A DNA stretch of 64,000 bases, taken from positions 1 to 64,000 of the forward strand of contig JAGFJG010000044.1 of NCBI GenBank assembly GCA_024102915.1, given 5' to 3'. Below, one piece after another: positions 35,102-44,210 of the stretch. The position numbers and the translations under genes were made by a program. Source of the DNA: Caldilineales bacterium (GTDB lineage: Bacteria > Chloroflexota > Anaerolineae > J102). The notes under the pieces are model-generated. The model was not told the origin of the DNA. It made no database searches and saw nothing but the letters and a program-made list of their open reading frames with translations. The stretch's first letter is position 1. Each line of letters begins with the position of its first letter.

Positions 35102-36241
35102 ATGAACGACGTCACCCTCATCGCCATCATGACTTTCGGTCTGGAAGCCGTGGTCAAGCGCGAAGTTCAGGCGCTCGGATTTGAGGATGTGCGGGTTTCG
35201 GAGGGGAAGGTCGAGTTCGATGCCACGCTGGCCGATATCCCTCGCGCCAACCTGTGGCTGCGCAGCGCCGACCGGGTGCTCATCAAAATGGGGGAATTCC
35301 CCGCCCTTACTTTTGACGAATTGTTCGAGCAAACCAGGGCTTTACCGTGGGAGGATTGGATTCCTCGCGAGGGCGCATTCCCGGTTGCGGGCAAGGCGGT
35401 TAAATCGACGCTGGGCAGCTTTCGCGCCTGCCAATCGATCGTGAAGAAAGCAGTGGTGGAGCGGCTGCGCCAGGCCTATGCCACCGACTATCTGCCGGAA
35501 TCCGGCCCTGAGTACGCCATCCAGATTTCCATGCTGCGTGATGTCGCCACCCTCACCATCGACACTTCCGGCTCCGGGCTGCACCGCCGGGGATACCGCC
35601 AGCAGGCGGGGGAAGCGCCGCTGCGCGAGACATTGGCGGCGGCGTTGGTGCAATTGAGTTTCTGGGACAAAGATCGGTTGCTGATCGACCCGATGTGCGG
35701 TTCCGGCACGATCCTGATCGAGGCGGCGCTGATCGGGCGCAACATCGCGCCCGGCCTCAATCGCGAATTCGCCGCCGAATCCTGGCCGGTGATTCCTGCC
35801 CGGCTGTGGCACGACGCCCGTGCCGATGCCCGCGCCGCCATCGACCAGGACAGCGTCCTGCAAATTTACGGCTACGACATCGACGAATCCGTGATCGAGA
35901 TCGCCCACTCGAATGCCCGGCTGGCTGGCGTCGGCGACGACATCGAGTTCGCCCAGAAGGATGTCAAAGACCTGTGGATCGATCAGCAGTACGGGATCGT
36001 CATCTCCAACCCGCCCTATGGCATCAAACTCGGCGACTTTCAGGAGATGAACCAGATCTACATCTCTCTGCACAAAACCTTTCGCAAGAAAACCGGCTGG
36101 TCGATCTACATCCTCACCGCCGACAAAAAGTTCCCCGACTATTTCAAACGCGCCTGGCCCGACCGGGTGCGCAAGCTCTTCAACGGCGGCATCGAGGTGA
36201 ATTACTATCAATATTACGGGGAGCGCCCGCCCGTTCCGTGA
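35102..36241 (+). CDS. THUMP-domain class I RNA methyltransferase (RlmL/TrmN-like)
   Basis: A 379-aa protein. The N-terminal THUMP domain (about 1-165) binds RNA. The catalytic domain has DPMCGSGTILIEAA (SAM motif I) and ISNPPYGIKLG near residue 303, the N2-guanine methylase motif. It resembles RlmL, which methylates 23S rRNA G2445, and tRNA G6 methylases; the target is uncertain. ATG 35102 is preferred to a TTG 18 bases upstream inside the terminator. It overlaps the next gene by one base (TGATG). Confidence 0.9.
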   Translation: MNDVTLIAIMTFGLEAVVKREVQALGFEDVRVSEGKVEFDATLADIPRANLWLRSADRVLIKMGEFPALTFDELFEQTRALPWEDWIPREGAFPVAGKAVKSTLGSFRACQSIVKKAVVERLRQAYATDYLPESGPEYAIQISMLRDVATLTIDTSGSGLHRRGYRQQAGEAPLRETLAAALVQLSFWDKDRLLIDPMCGSGTILIEAALIGRNIAPGLNREFAAESWPVIPARLWHDARADARAAIDQDSVLQIYGYDIDESVIEIAHSNARLAGVGDDIEFAQKDVKDLWIDQQYGIVISNPPYGIKLGDFQEMNQIYISLHKTFRKKTGWSIYILTADKKFPDYFKRAWPDRVRKLFNGGIEVNYYQYYGERPPVP

Positions 36242-37185
36242 TGCCTCCCACCTGTCCCATCTGCCAGACTGATGATACGCGCTTGAAACTGTTCGCATCC
36301 GACCTGCATTTCCGGCAGCCGGGCCAGCATGAAATCTGGCAATGCCGGCGCTGCGGATTGGGCATCACGCAGCCGCCCTGGGACGAGACGAACCGCGCCG
36401 CCGCCTATCCCGCCGATTATGCCTGTTATCATCGGGAAAGCCGGGCGGCAACCGGCGTACGCGCATCTTTAGCGGCGGCGGTTTTGGGCAGCATGGGCTA
36501 CCCTCAGCCTGGCGGGCGAGGCTGGCCGGGTTGGGTCACGAGACCGCTGGCCACGGTTCGGGCATGGAGCTGGCAACCGCCGCCGCCGCCGCCCGGCCGT
36601 TTGCTGGATGTGGGCTGCGGCAGCGGGGCGTACGGCGCCAGCATGATGCGGCTGGGCTGGCAGGTGGATGGGATCGAACCCGATGCCGGAGCCGCCGAAC
36701 TGGCAAGGCAGGCAGGTTTGCGCGTACAAACCGGCGACATTCTCGACATTGATCTGCCGGAATCGACCTATGATGTGATCACCTTCTGGCATGTACTCGA
36801 ACACATCGATGACCCGGTGGCGGCGTTGCAGCATGTGCGTTCGGCTCTGCGCCCTGGCGGCCTGCTGATCGTGGAATCGCCGAACTGGAATAGCGCCACG
36901 GCTTTGCTGGCGGGACGCTATTGGTTTCATTTGGATGCGCCGCGGCATCGCGTGCATTTTACGCCGCGCAGCCTGCGCCGCGCCCTGGCTGCCGCCGGAT
37001 TCGGAGTGACCGACCTCTCGTATCCTCCCAACCCGCACGGTCTGGCCGGGGCAATCGGCTATCGCTGGGGCGATGATCTGCGCTGGTCGTGGCCGGTGCA
37101 GGGGGCTGGCTGGCTGGCCGGGATCACGACCGCCGCTCTGGGCCGGGGTGATATCCTGCGGGCGACCGCCATTGCCGTCAAATAA
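36241..37185 (+). CDS. Class I SAM-dependent methyltransferase with N-terminal zinc ribbon
   Basis: A 314-aa protein. The N-terminal ribbon has CPIC and CRRC about 33 residues apart. The Rossmann methylase domain begins LLDVGCGSGAYGASMMRLGW with a post-I acidic residue in GIEPDAG, and motif VITFWHVLEHIDDP follows. Ribbon-plus-methylase proteins of this layout often act on sugars or polyketides in envelope glycan pathways. No such pathway surrounds it, so the substrate is open. It is translationally coupled to the preceding gene and followed 4 bases later by the permease gene. Confidence 0.85.
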   Translation: MPPTCPICQTDDTRLKLFASDLHFRQPGQHEIWQCRRCGLGITQPPWDETNRAAAYPADYACYHRESRAATGVRASLAAAVLGSMGYPQPGGRGWPGWVTRPLATVRAWSWQPPPPPPGRLLDVGCGSGAYGASMMRLGWQVDGIEPDAGAAELARQAGLRVQTGDILDIDLPESTYDVITFWHVLEHIDDPVAALQHVRSALRPGGLLIVESPNWNSATALLAGRYWFHLDAPRHRVHFTPRSLRRALAAAGFGVTDLSYPPNPHGLAGAIGYRWGDDLRWSWPVQGAGWLAGITTAALGRGDILRATAIAVK

Positions 37186-37189
37186 TCCG

Positions 37190-38872
37190 ATGCGAACCCT
37201 CATTTCCTCAACCCCCCGCCTGATCCTCGCCCTCATCCCCCTCGGTTTCCTCGCCCTCTTTTTCTTTTATCCGCTGGCAGCGATCTTCCAGGTCAGTCTC
37301 TTCCCGGAAGGGCGGTTTGCCGGAGAAGCGCTGCGACCGTTGTGGGAAAAGACCTATTATCTGGAAGTGCTCTGGTTCACCATCTGGCAGGCGGCGCTGA
37401 GCACGATGGGCGCGTTCATCCTGGGCCTGCCCGCGGCCTTCATCTTCGCCCGCTATCGGTTCCCCGGCAAGACATTGATGCGCGCCCTCACCACGCTGCC
37501 ATTTGTCATGCCCGTGGTGGTGGTGGCTGTGTCCTTCAGCGCCCTGATCGGCCCGCGCGGGCTGGTCAACGAAATCCTGGCTGCTTTGCGCCTGGCCGTT
37601 GGTCCCATCGACTTGCAGCGCACGATCTGGATCATCCTGATCGCCCACACCTTTTACAACACGTCGGTGGTGATCCGTTTGGTGGGCGGATTCTGGGCGC
37701 ACCTCGACCCGCGTTTGGGAGCGGCGGCGGCCACCCTGGGAGCGAGTCCCTGGCAGCGCTTCCGGCATGTCACCACACCGCTGCTGATGCCCGCCATCAC
37801 CGCCGCCGGGGTGCTGGTCTTCCTCTTCAACTTTACATCGTTCGGCGTGATCCTGATCCTGGGCGGGCCGGGGTTTTCCACGCTGGAAGTCGAGATTTAC
37901 AACACGGCTGTGCGCCTGTTCAACCTGCCCCTGGCCGCGGTGCTGGCCCTGATCCAGCTCGCCTTCACCCTGGCGTTGATGGTGGTCTACACGCGTTTGC
38001 AGGCCCGCGTGACCGTGCCGTTGGATCTGCGGCCGGGCGAGTACAGCCAGCGTCGCCCGCGCACGCTGGTCGAGCGGGCATTCGTCTACGGCACCCTGAC
38101 TTTTCTGGCCCTGTTTTTCCTTGCCCCGTTGGCGGCCCTGATCTTCCGTTCGCTCAGCGTCGGCGGCGAAACCGGGCTGATGAACTATCAAAATCTGTTC
38201 GTCAATCGCCGCGATTCGGTATTTTTCGTGACGCCGATCATCGCCGCCCGTAATTCCTTGATGTTTGCCGCAGCCACGGTTCTGTTTTCACTGATGGTGG
38301 GGGTCAGCGCCGCCTATCTGCTGGCCGGAAAGAAGAGTGCCAACTCACGCCTGACCGCGGTGCTCGACCCGATTTTCATGCTGCCGTTGGGGGCCAGCGC
38401 CGTCACGCTGGGCTTCGGCATCATCATCGCCCTGGACGAGCCGCCGCTGAACCTGCGCACCAGCCTGCTGATCATCCCCATCGCCCATACGCTCATCGCC
38501 TTCCCTTTCGTGTTGCGGGCGTTGCTGCCCGTGCTGCGCGGTTTCAATCCTCGTTTGCGTGAGGCGGCTGGCGTCATGGGGGCGCAGCCATGGCGCGTGA
38601 TCCGCCATGTCGATCTGCCCATCATCGCCCCTGCCCTGCTGGTCGGCGTGATTTTCGCCTTCACCATCAGCATGGGCGAGTTCGGCGCGACCCTCTTGAT
38701 CAGCCGCCCGCAATTCCCCACCCTGCCGGTCGCCATCTATCGCTTGCTCGGCCAGCCCGGCGCCGCCAACTACGGCCAGGCCCTCGCCCTCAGTGTGATC
38801 CTGATGCTGACCACCACCATCGGTTTCCTGGGCATCGAGCGCCTGCGGTATGGGGATATTGGGGAATTCTAG
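37190..38872 (+). CDS. Fused iron/thiamine-type ABC transporter permease
   Basis: A 560-aa membrane protein with two permease modules in tandem, as in ThiP and FbpB. Each half carries an EAA-type loop: GAAAATLGASPWQRFRHVTTPLLMP and REAAGVMGAQPWRVIRHVDLPIIAP. About twelve helices. The family takes up iron(III), thiamine, sulfate or molybdate with a binding protein and an ATPase. Neither partner gene is adjacent. ATG 37190 gives the typical charged N-terminus; the longer frame lies inside the methyltransferase gene. Confidence 0.9.
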   Translation: MRTLISSTPRLILALIPLGFLALFFFYPLAAIFQVSLFPEGRFAGEALRPLWEKTYYLEVLWFTIWQAALSTMGAFILGLPAAFIFARYRFPGKTLMRALTTLPFVMPVVVVAVSFSALIGPRGLVNEILAALRLAVGPIDLQRTIWIILIAHTFYNTSVVIRLVGGFWAHLDPRLGAAAATLGASPWQRFRHVTTPLLMPAITAAGVLVFLFNFTSFGVILILGGPGFSTLEVEIYNTAVRLFNLPLAAVLALIQLAFTLALMVVYTRLQARVTVPLDLRPGEYSQRRPRTLVERAFVYGTLTFLALFFLAPLAALIFRSLSVGGETGLMNYQNLFVNRRDSVFFVTPIIAARNSLMFAAATVLFSLMVGVSAAYLLAGKKSANSRLTAVLDPIFMLPLGASAVTLGFGIIIALDEPPLNLRTSLLIIPIAHTLIAFPFVLRALLPVLRGFNPRLREAAGVMGAQPWRVIRHVDLPIIAPALLVGVIFAFTISMGEFGATLLISRPQFPTLPVAIYRLLGQPGAANYGQALALSVILMLTTTIGFLGIERLRYGDIGEF

Positions 38873-38901
38873 GGACGAGGCCGAAAGCGGCTACTCGACA
38901 G

Positions 38902-40620
38902 TCAAGAACTCTCAGCGATATTTACCTCTCGATTCGCTGCTCCTTCGAGCGTCAGTGGGAAATACATCAGCCAGTTTGGGATTTTCGTAACGGGTCCGAC
39001 AGCGGTTAGTGAGACCTCTACTTTCTCGCCGCTGTGCAGGTCGAACGGGTCGAAATCTGTATTCTGTGGGGTCACCGTAATGTTCCCAAATCGGGAAATG
39101 ACGGTTGTGGTTTGTCCCTGGTTGGACCGGGTGGTGTGGAAATGCGTGACTCCCAGGGAGTTGATAGCGACTTCGGGCGACATCACCGTCATCTGTAGAG
39201 TGGGTTCTCTGATTACCACGCCCAAGCCGCCCTCTTCCAAAGCAAGTGTAAGCGATATCTCCGGTGTCGCAGCCAGGGCTGACGATGAACACGCCCGGAC
39301 AACGGCAGCTGCCAGCAAAACCAGATTCAAGGTCGGGAAAGAGCCGCCAGGGGGATTATCGGGCACCATCCACATCAGGAAATTCAGGAAATCCAAAACA
39401 TCAGTGCAGCGAAGTTGCAAACTAGCCTGACCTTCATCCCCTGATATTTCGATAACGTCGCCTTCGCCCAGCGTTTGGGCCGAGCCCGGAGCCAGAGGTA
39501 TTCCATTGACGGTGACATTTGGCCCTTCCGCCTGTAAATTGAGGGATGGAGCATCGGTAAAGCGCAACGACCTCAATTCCGCCTCTCCCGGAAAAACGTT
39601 ATAGCGCACGGCTGCATATACCGTCGTGCCGGCTGCCTGGATTTGCATCCATTGCCCGCCGGTTTCCTCGCGGAAGTAACCCGCCTCCACCGGTGAAAGG
39701 GGGGCGGCAAGGCTGTACACATGCAGCCCATCGCTATTGGCAGTGTATAGCAGGCTGCCTGCGATTTGCAGATTCCCCGTAAAGCCGGGAATTGGCGCTG
39801 GCTGCATTTCGGTGGGTGAACCGGGGTCAGTGACATCCACGATAATCAACCCCCCGGCTGTTTTCACGTAAGCATAAGACCCGAAGACTGCGATCTGCTG
39901 CACAGCTCCGCGAGGCGCATTAAAATGCAACGCTCCCAACTCGGCTGGGCTGGTCGGCGTGCCCAGGCTGAGGATTTTTATTCCATTGTTGATGCCCGCA
40001 TAGGCTAACACACCCGAAGTCGTCACATTGAGCAAAGCGTCTGCGCCTGAGTAGCCACCCACTTCGGGAAAAACCCCATTGTCAGGGTTGGTCAGATCGA
40101 TAGTTTTGAGACTTCCCTGGCGCAGCAGTACGGCGTACTGACTGTCGCTGTAGATTACCTGGCCGGGAATCGAGGATCCGACGAAAGCCGGGCGGGATGC
40201 ACCCTGGATGTTGTAAACATGGGTCTCGAATTTGTTGGTTCCAACTTTCGTCTCGCCAAATAGGCGGTTGCCATCCGTGTATAATTTTTCCAGGAATGTA
40301 TCTGGAATGGTCGCTGTGTGGACGGGCGCGTCCGGCCTGGAGATATCCACGACAGCGACACCGATGATTCGTTCGGTAGCGGGGTCGATAGCCTGGATAA
40401 ACGCGACATCTTCAGTGAGGACGAATGGCTCGGAGCGAGGCCAGATCGTATCCAATGTCCCCACCCAATGAACATTGAGCGAGGATTCTAAAGGGGCGCC
40501 CGCGCTCTGGGCTGCCGATAAAAAACCGGTGGTGAGAAAGACAAGAAGTAAGAGTACCGAAATTCGTTGAAATCCGACAGAGATCCAAAGCAGTCTATTC
40601 CGGTTTCGATTTTCTTGCAC
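38902..40620 (-). CDS. Exported LVIVD-repeat beta-propeller protein
   Basis: A 572-aa protein with an N-terminal signal (about residues 18-42, SVLLLLVFLTTGFLSAAQSAG). Residues ~50-370 contain repeats ending in VAVVDISRPDAP, LKTIDLTNPDN, IKILSLGTPTSP, LIIVDVTDPGSP and LHVYSLAAPLSP: the LVIVD repeat, which forms a beta-propeller. The C-terminal part has QTLGEGDVIEISGDEGQASLQL, reminiscent of FecR-like beta domains, then two further beta-rich blocks. It is probably secreted or surface-attached; the role is unknown. A terminator was not identified. Confidence 0.75.
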   Translation of the reverse strand: MQENRNRNRLLWISVGFQRISVLLLLVFLTTGFLSAAQSAGAPLESSLNVHWVGTLDTIWPRSEPFVLTEDVAFIQAIDPATERIIGVAVVDISRPDAPVHTATIPDTFLEKLYTDGNRLFGETKVGTNKFETHVYNIQGASRPAFVGSSIPGQVIYSDSQYAVLLRQGSLKTIDLTNPDNGVFPEVGGYSGADALLNVTTSGVLAYAGINNGIKILSLGTPTSPAELGALHFNAPRGAVQQIAVFGSYAYVKTAGGLIIVDVTDPGSPTEMQPAPIPGFTGNLQIAGSLLYTANSDGLHVYSLAAPLSPVEAGYFREETGGQWMQIQAAGTTVYAAVRYNVFPGEAELRSLRFTDAPSLNLQAEGPNVTVNGIPLAPGSAQTLGEGDVIEISGDEGQASLQLRCTDVLDFLNFLMWMVPDNPPGGSFPTLNLVLLAAAVVRACSSSALAATPEISLTLALEEGGLGVVIREPTLQMTVMSPEVAINSLGVTHFHTTRSNQGQTTTVISRFGNITVTPQNTDFDPFDLHSGEKVEVSLTAVGPVTKIPNWLMYFPLTLEGAANREVNIAESS

Positions 40621-40650
40621 AATCCTTTCTCCTCTGAAGCTGAGCGGTGC

Positions 40651-41124
40651 TTACTCGTCGTTGTAGGCTTTTTCCAGTTCAGCGATATCCAACTTCGTCA
40701 TCTTGAGCAGCGCTTCCATCACTCTTTCTGTGGCGTCGCTGTTCTCACTCTGCATCAACCTTTCCAGGTCGGCGGGCACAATCTGCCACTGCACGCCAAA
40801 AGGATCGATCAGCCATCCGCACTGGCTTGTCTCACCACCGTCCGATAGTCTCTCCCACAGGTAATCGATCTCAGCCTGATCCTGGCAATTCACCAATAAC
40901 GACATTGCCGGGCTGTGCGGGAAACCCGGCCCTCCATTGATGATCGTGAATTCCTGTCCCTCCAGCTCGAAATTGGCGACCAGGATTTCGCCTTTGGGGC
41001 CGGGGCCGGCATCGCCATAACGGCTGACGGAGTTCAGTTTTGAATTCTTGAAAATCGAGAAATAAAAGTCCAGCGCCTCTTCGACACGGCCATCGAACCA
41101 GAGATTGGTGACGATTTTCTGCAT
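40651..41124 (-). CDS. VOC family protein (PhnB/3-demethylubiquinone methylase-like)
   Basis: A 157-aa single vicinal-oxygen-chelate fold. Family landmarks are KIVTNLWFDGRVEEALDFYFSIF, GEILVANFELEGQEFTIINGGP, MSLLVNCQDQAEIDYLWERLSDGG and CGWLIDPFGVQWQIVP. The function of this group is not established, though the fold suits small-molecule binding or metal catalysis. The C-terminal 20 residues form a helix (MEALLKMTKLDIAELEKAY). Confidence 0.88.
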   Translation of the reverse strand: MQKIVTNLWFDGRVEEALDFYFSIFKNSKLNSVSRYGDAGPGPKGEILVANFELEGQEFTIINGGPGFPHSPAMSLLVNCQDQAEIDYLWERLSDGGETSQCGWLIDPFGVQWQIVPADLERLMQSENSDATERVMEALLKMTKLDIAELEKAYNDE

Positions 41125-41275
41125 GTTGCCTCACGAGTTCAGAAATGGAGTTGACGGGCCTCAACCTGGGAAGTCTAGCGATTCTAGCAGCCTCTTGCAA
41201 CCGATAGTGAGAGGACGACCTATGGTAAAATAACAGCAGTTTGACGGATTCGCTTTTTCACCGGAGGTAGCCAGG

Positions 41276-41758
41276 ATGGCAGATATAGCGGCGACGCCTA
41301 AGCTGGACGATCTGGATCGCATGATCCTGGAATTGTTGCAGGAAAATGGCCGTATCAGTAACGCCGATCTGGCGCGGGCCATCAACCTTTCCGCGCCGGC
41401 CACCCATGCTCGCATCAGGCGTCTGGAACAGGAAGGCATCGTCGATCGGTATGTCGCCCTGTTGGATCGAGAACAGGTGGGATACAACATGCTTTGTTTC
41501 GTGCGCGTCAGCCTGGAGAAACATCACATCGATCAGGTGCAGACTTTCCGCGCGGCCGTGCAAAAGATGCCGGAAGTGTTGGAATGTTATTTCGTTACCG
41601 GCGACGCCGATTATCTGCTAAAGGTGGCCGTGCGTAACCGTGAGGACCTCGAGCAGTTTTTGGTCGACCGGCTCACGCCCACGCCCGGCGTCGCCCGCGT
41701 TTACACCAGCCTGGTTTTGACCGAGGTCAAATCGACCACCGCTCTGCCTTTGGAGTAA
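41276..41758 (+). CDS. Lrp/AsnC family transcriptional regulator
   Basis: A 160-aa regulator with an N-terminal helix-turn-helix (LDRMILELLQENGRISNADLARAINLSAPATHARIRRLEQEGIV region) and a C-terminal RAM ligand-binding domain (FVRVSLEKHH ... VLECYFVTGDADYLLKV). Such proteins form octamers that respond to amino acids. It overlaps the flavin reductase start by one base (TAATG), so the two are probably coexpressed. Confidence 0.94.
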   Translation: MADIAATPKLDDLDRMILELLQENGRISNADLARAINLSAPATHARIRRLEQEGIVDRYVALLDREQVGYNMLCFVRVSLEKHHIDQVQTFRAAVQKMPEVLECYFVTGDADYLLKVAVRNREDLEQFLVDRLTPTPGVARVYTSLVLTEVKSTTALPLE

Positions 41759-42390
41759 TGGCGATGGAATGCCCGGCACAGACACTGGCTCCTAAATCCA
41801 TCCACAAGCTCCTGCTCGGCTCGATCGTGCCCCGACCGATTGGCTGGATTTCGACTGTCGACGAGCGCGGCGTGCCCAATCTCGCCCCCTATTCTTATTT
41901 CAACGCGGTCAGCGCCGATCCGCCCTGCCTGATGTTCTCCGCCCAATTGCGGCGCGGCAGCCCCAAGGATACGCTGGCCAATGTGCAAGCGACCGGCGAA
42001 TTCGTCGTCAATATCGTTACCGAAAAGCTGGCCGAGGCCATGAACGCCACTTCGGCTGAATTCCCCGCGGACGTGGACGAGTTTCAGGCGGCCGGGCTGA
42101 CCGCAGCAGCATCGGTGGCGGTGCGGCCCCCGCGCGTGGCCGAAAGCCCCATCCATTTTGAATGTCGCGTTTACCAGATCGTGCCGTTGACCGATGGGGA
42201 ACTGGGCGGACATCTTGTCATCGGCCGCATCGTCCACATCCACATTCACGACGATGTGCTGATCGGCGACGACAAGATCGACCTGGCGGCGTTGCGCCCG
42301 ATCGGGCGTCTCTCCGGCCCAAGCTATGTGCGGATCAACGACATCTTCGACATGACCCGGCCGACCGTGCCAACGAGCAAAACCCCATGA
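41758..42390 (+). CDS. Flavin reductase family (FMN-binding) protein
   Basis: A 210-aa split-barrel flavoprotein. The FMN-binding core reads LLGSIVPRPIGWISTVDERGVPNLAPYSYFNAVSADPP in outline, followed by KDTLANVQATGEFVVNIV. Such proteins reduce flavin with NAD(P)H or use bound FMN. The ATG overlaps the lrp-like stop and the last ATGA overlaps the next gene, making a tight three-gene unit. Confidence 0.9.
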   Translation: MAMECPAQTLAPKSIHKLLLGSIVPRPIGWISTVDERGVPNLAPYSYFNAVSADPPCLMFSAQLRRGSPKDTLANVQATGEFVVNIVTEKLAEAMNATSAEFPADVDEFQAAGLTAAASVAVRPPRVAESPIHFECRVYQIVPLTDGELGGHLVIGRIVHIHIHDDVLIGDDKIDLAALRPIGRLSGPSYVRINDIFDMTRPTVPTSKTP

Positions 42391-43139
42391 GCGATGCGCC
42401 CTGGTATCACAGCTTTTTCGGCGACGATTACCTGCGCAATTATGCCTCAATCCTCACCGCCGACCGCACCGAGCAGGAACTGAATGGCATCGTCAACCTG
42501 CTGGATTTGCCGCCCGGCAGCGCTATCCTCGACCTGCCATGCGGACATGGCCGCCATAGCATCGGCCTGGCCCAAGCGGGGTATCGGGTGACCGGCCAGG
42601 ACCTGAGCGAAGTCTTTCTGAAAAAAGCCCGGGCGGATGCCAGACGTGCGGGCGTGGAAGTGCGGTGGGTGCACGGCGACATGCGCCAGATCCCTTTTCA
42701 AAACGAATTCGACGCCGCCATCAATATCTTTTCCGCATTCGGCTACTTCGATGATGAGACGGAAGATATGCGGGCTTTGCAGGCGTTCCGACAGGCGCTG
42801 AAACCGGGCGGGTTGTTTTTGATGGAACTGATGCACCGCGATAATCTGCTGACGCGGCTTATGCCCAGCGAGATCGACGAGCATGAGGATGGTCGTCTGG
42901 TCTTGCACGAACGTCGGTTCGACCTGATCGGCAGCCGGATCGAAGACCAGGTGACGATCATCGATCCGGACGAAACCCGCCATCGTTACTTCACCAGCCT
43001 GCGTCTCTATACCGTTCGAGAATTGGTGCGCATGTTCGCTGAGACAGGGTTTCGCATCGAGGGCGTTTTTGGCGGCCTCGACGGCAGCGAACTGAGATTG
43101 CAATCCCATCGCATGGCTATACTTTCCCGCAACGCCTGA
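42387..43139 (+). CDS. Class I SAM-dependent methyltransferase
   Basis: A 250-aa methylase. It has SAM motif I AILDLPCGHGRHSIGLAQAGY, then GQDLSE and INIFSAFGYFDDETEDM, as in methyltransferase domain 25 proteins. The C-terminal beta part (VTIIDPDETRHRYFTSLRLYT) matches the same group. The substrate is unknown. The start at 42387 overlaps the flavin reductase stop by 4 bases; the longer frame lies inside that gene. Confidence 0.88.
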   Translation: MSDAPWYHSFFGDDYLRNYASILTADRTEQELNGIVNLLDLPPGSAILDLPCGHGRHSIGLAQAGYRVTGQDLSEVFLKKARADARRAGVEVRWVHGDMRQIPFQNEFDAAINIFSAFGYFDDETEDMRALQAFRQALKPGGLFLMELMHRDNLLTRLMPSEIDEHEDGRLVLHERRFDLIGSRIEDQVTIIDPDETRHRYFTSLRLYTVRELVRMFAETGFRIEGVFGGLDGSELRLQSHRMAILSRNA

Positions 43140-43149
43140 GGATCACTTT

Positions 43150-43189
43150 CCCCTCTGCCGGCCTGAGAGAGGGGCCAGGGGTGAGGGCG
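43150..43189. repeat. GC-rich REP-like hairpin, copy B
   Basis: CCCCTCTGCCGGCC at the left and GAGAGGGGCC then GTGAGGGCG at the right. It has a similar outline and the same strand sense as the copies at 4055 and 27722. It begins 11 bases after the methyltransferase stop. Confidence 0.65.
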
Positions 43190-43215
43190 AACTGCGCCGC
43201 GCCGCGTCAATAAGG

Positions 43216-43244
43216 GTGACGGCGGCTGAGAGATCGCATATAAT
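43216..43244 (+). promoter_or_regulatory. Candidate promoter for the MarR-like gene
   Basis: GTGACG (43216-43221) and TATAAT (43239-43244) with 17-base spacing. The -10 box is perfect and the -35 box weak. The leader would be about 45 bases. Confidence 0.42.
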
Positions 43245-43295
43245 GGAATTGCGTTGGTCAATTCGTAGCCTACCTTCGACGCTGGAGGTTCTGTC

Positions 43296-44210
43296 ATGCA
43301 AACCTACGCCAAACAATGTGAGATCTGGCGGGCGGCGCGAGAGGCGGTCGAGCAGCTTGGCCCTTTTCTTGACGCCACCATCCAACACTATAAAACCGAA
43401 ACCGGCTTGGATCGGTCGACCTGGTTCTTGCTTGTGCGTATGCTCGCCATCGAGCCTGAACCCATAACAGATGAGCTCTTGAGTCTGCGTTCGCCCTACA
43501 GCAGCGCCTCTCGCCACATATCGCATTTGCAGGCTGCGCAGGCGAGAGACTATATCGAGGAGCGCGATGGCGCCTACCATCTGACCGCCAAAGGCCAGGC
43601 GGAAACGCAGGAATTTGTGGATGATCTGCGTATGGTGATGGTTGCGTTCGATCCTCTGCCTGAGCCGCAGAGTGAACGTTTAGGCGGCTTGCTCAATGGC
43701 CTGGTGCAGGCCAGCCTGGATGCGCCTGAGCCCGCCGAGCGCTGGCGACTGCGACATAGCTACACTCTGATGCCGGAACCGCACCCCCCCTTCCCCTTCA
43801 CCGAACAGGCCATCTCCTGTCTGGCGGCGTTTCGGGATGACTGCCATCTGGCTGCCTGGCAACCCACCGGACTCACCGGCCCCGCCCTTGAGTCCCTGAC
43901 CTATTTGTGGCGGGCGGACGACCACACGCTGGCTGGGCTGCACAAGCAACTCGTGCGCCGCGCGCAGCCGCGGCAAGTGTATCGCAATGCCCTGGACGTG
44001 CTTTGTGAACGCGGTTATATCGAGGGAGAGGAAGAGGAAATTCGGGTCACCGAGGCCGGGCGGGAATTTCGCCAGCAGGTGGAGGACGAGACCGATCGCC
44101 TCTTCTTCACGCCCTGGGCGATCCTCGACGCCGCCGAACAGGACGAGTTGCGCACGTTACTGACGCGACTGAGTGAAGGCTTGAAGCAAAGCGAAGGCGC
44201 ACCGGGATGA
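43296..44210 (+). CDS. Winged-helix (MarR-like) regulator, hypothetical
   Basis: A 304-aa protein. Residues ~30-110 look like a winged helix (ITDELLSLRSPYSSASRHISHLQAAQ, then ARDYIEERDGAYHLTAKGQ, a typical wing). A second similar unit occurs near 215-270 (LHKQLVRR ... LCERGYIEGEEEEIRVTEAGREF). Two winged helices in one chain with a helical middle suggest a regulator, but the exact family was not recognised. It overlaps the AlkD gene by 4 bases (ATGA). Confidence 0.6.
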   Translation: MQTYAKQCEIWRAAREAVEQLGPFLDATIQHYKTETGLDRSTWFLLVRMLAIEPEPITDELLSLRSPYSSASRHISHLQAAQARDYIEERDGAYHLTAKGQAETQEFVDDLRMVMVAFDPLPEPQSERLGGLLNGLVQASLDAPEPAERWRLRHSYTLMPEPHPPFPFTEQAISCLAAFRDDCHLAAWQPTGLTGPALESLTYLWRADDHTLAGLHKQLVRRAQPRQVYRNALDVLCERGYIEGEEEEIRVTEAGREFRQQVEDETDRLFFTPWAILDAAEQDELRTLLTRLSEGLKQSEGAPG

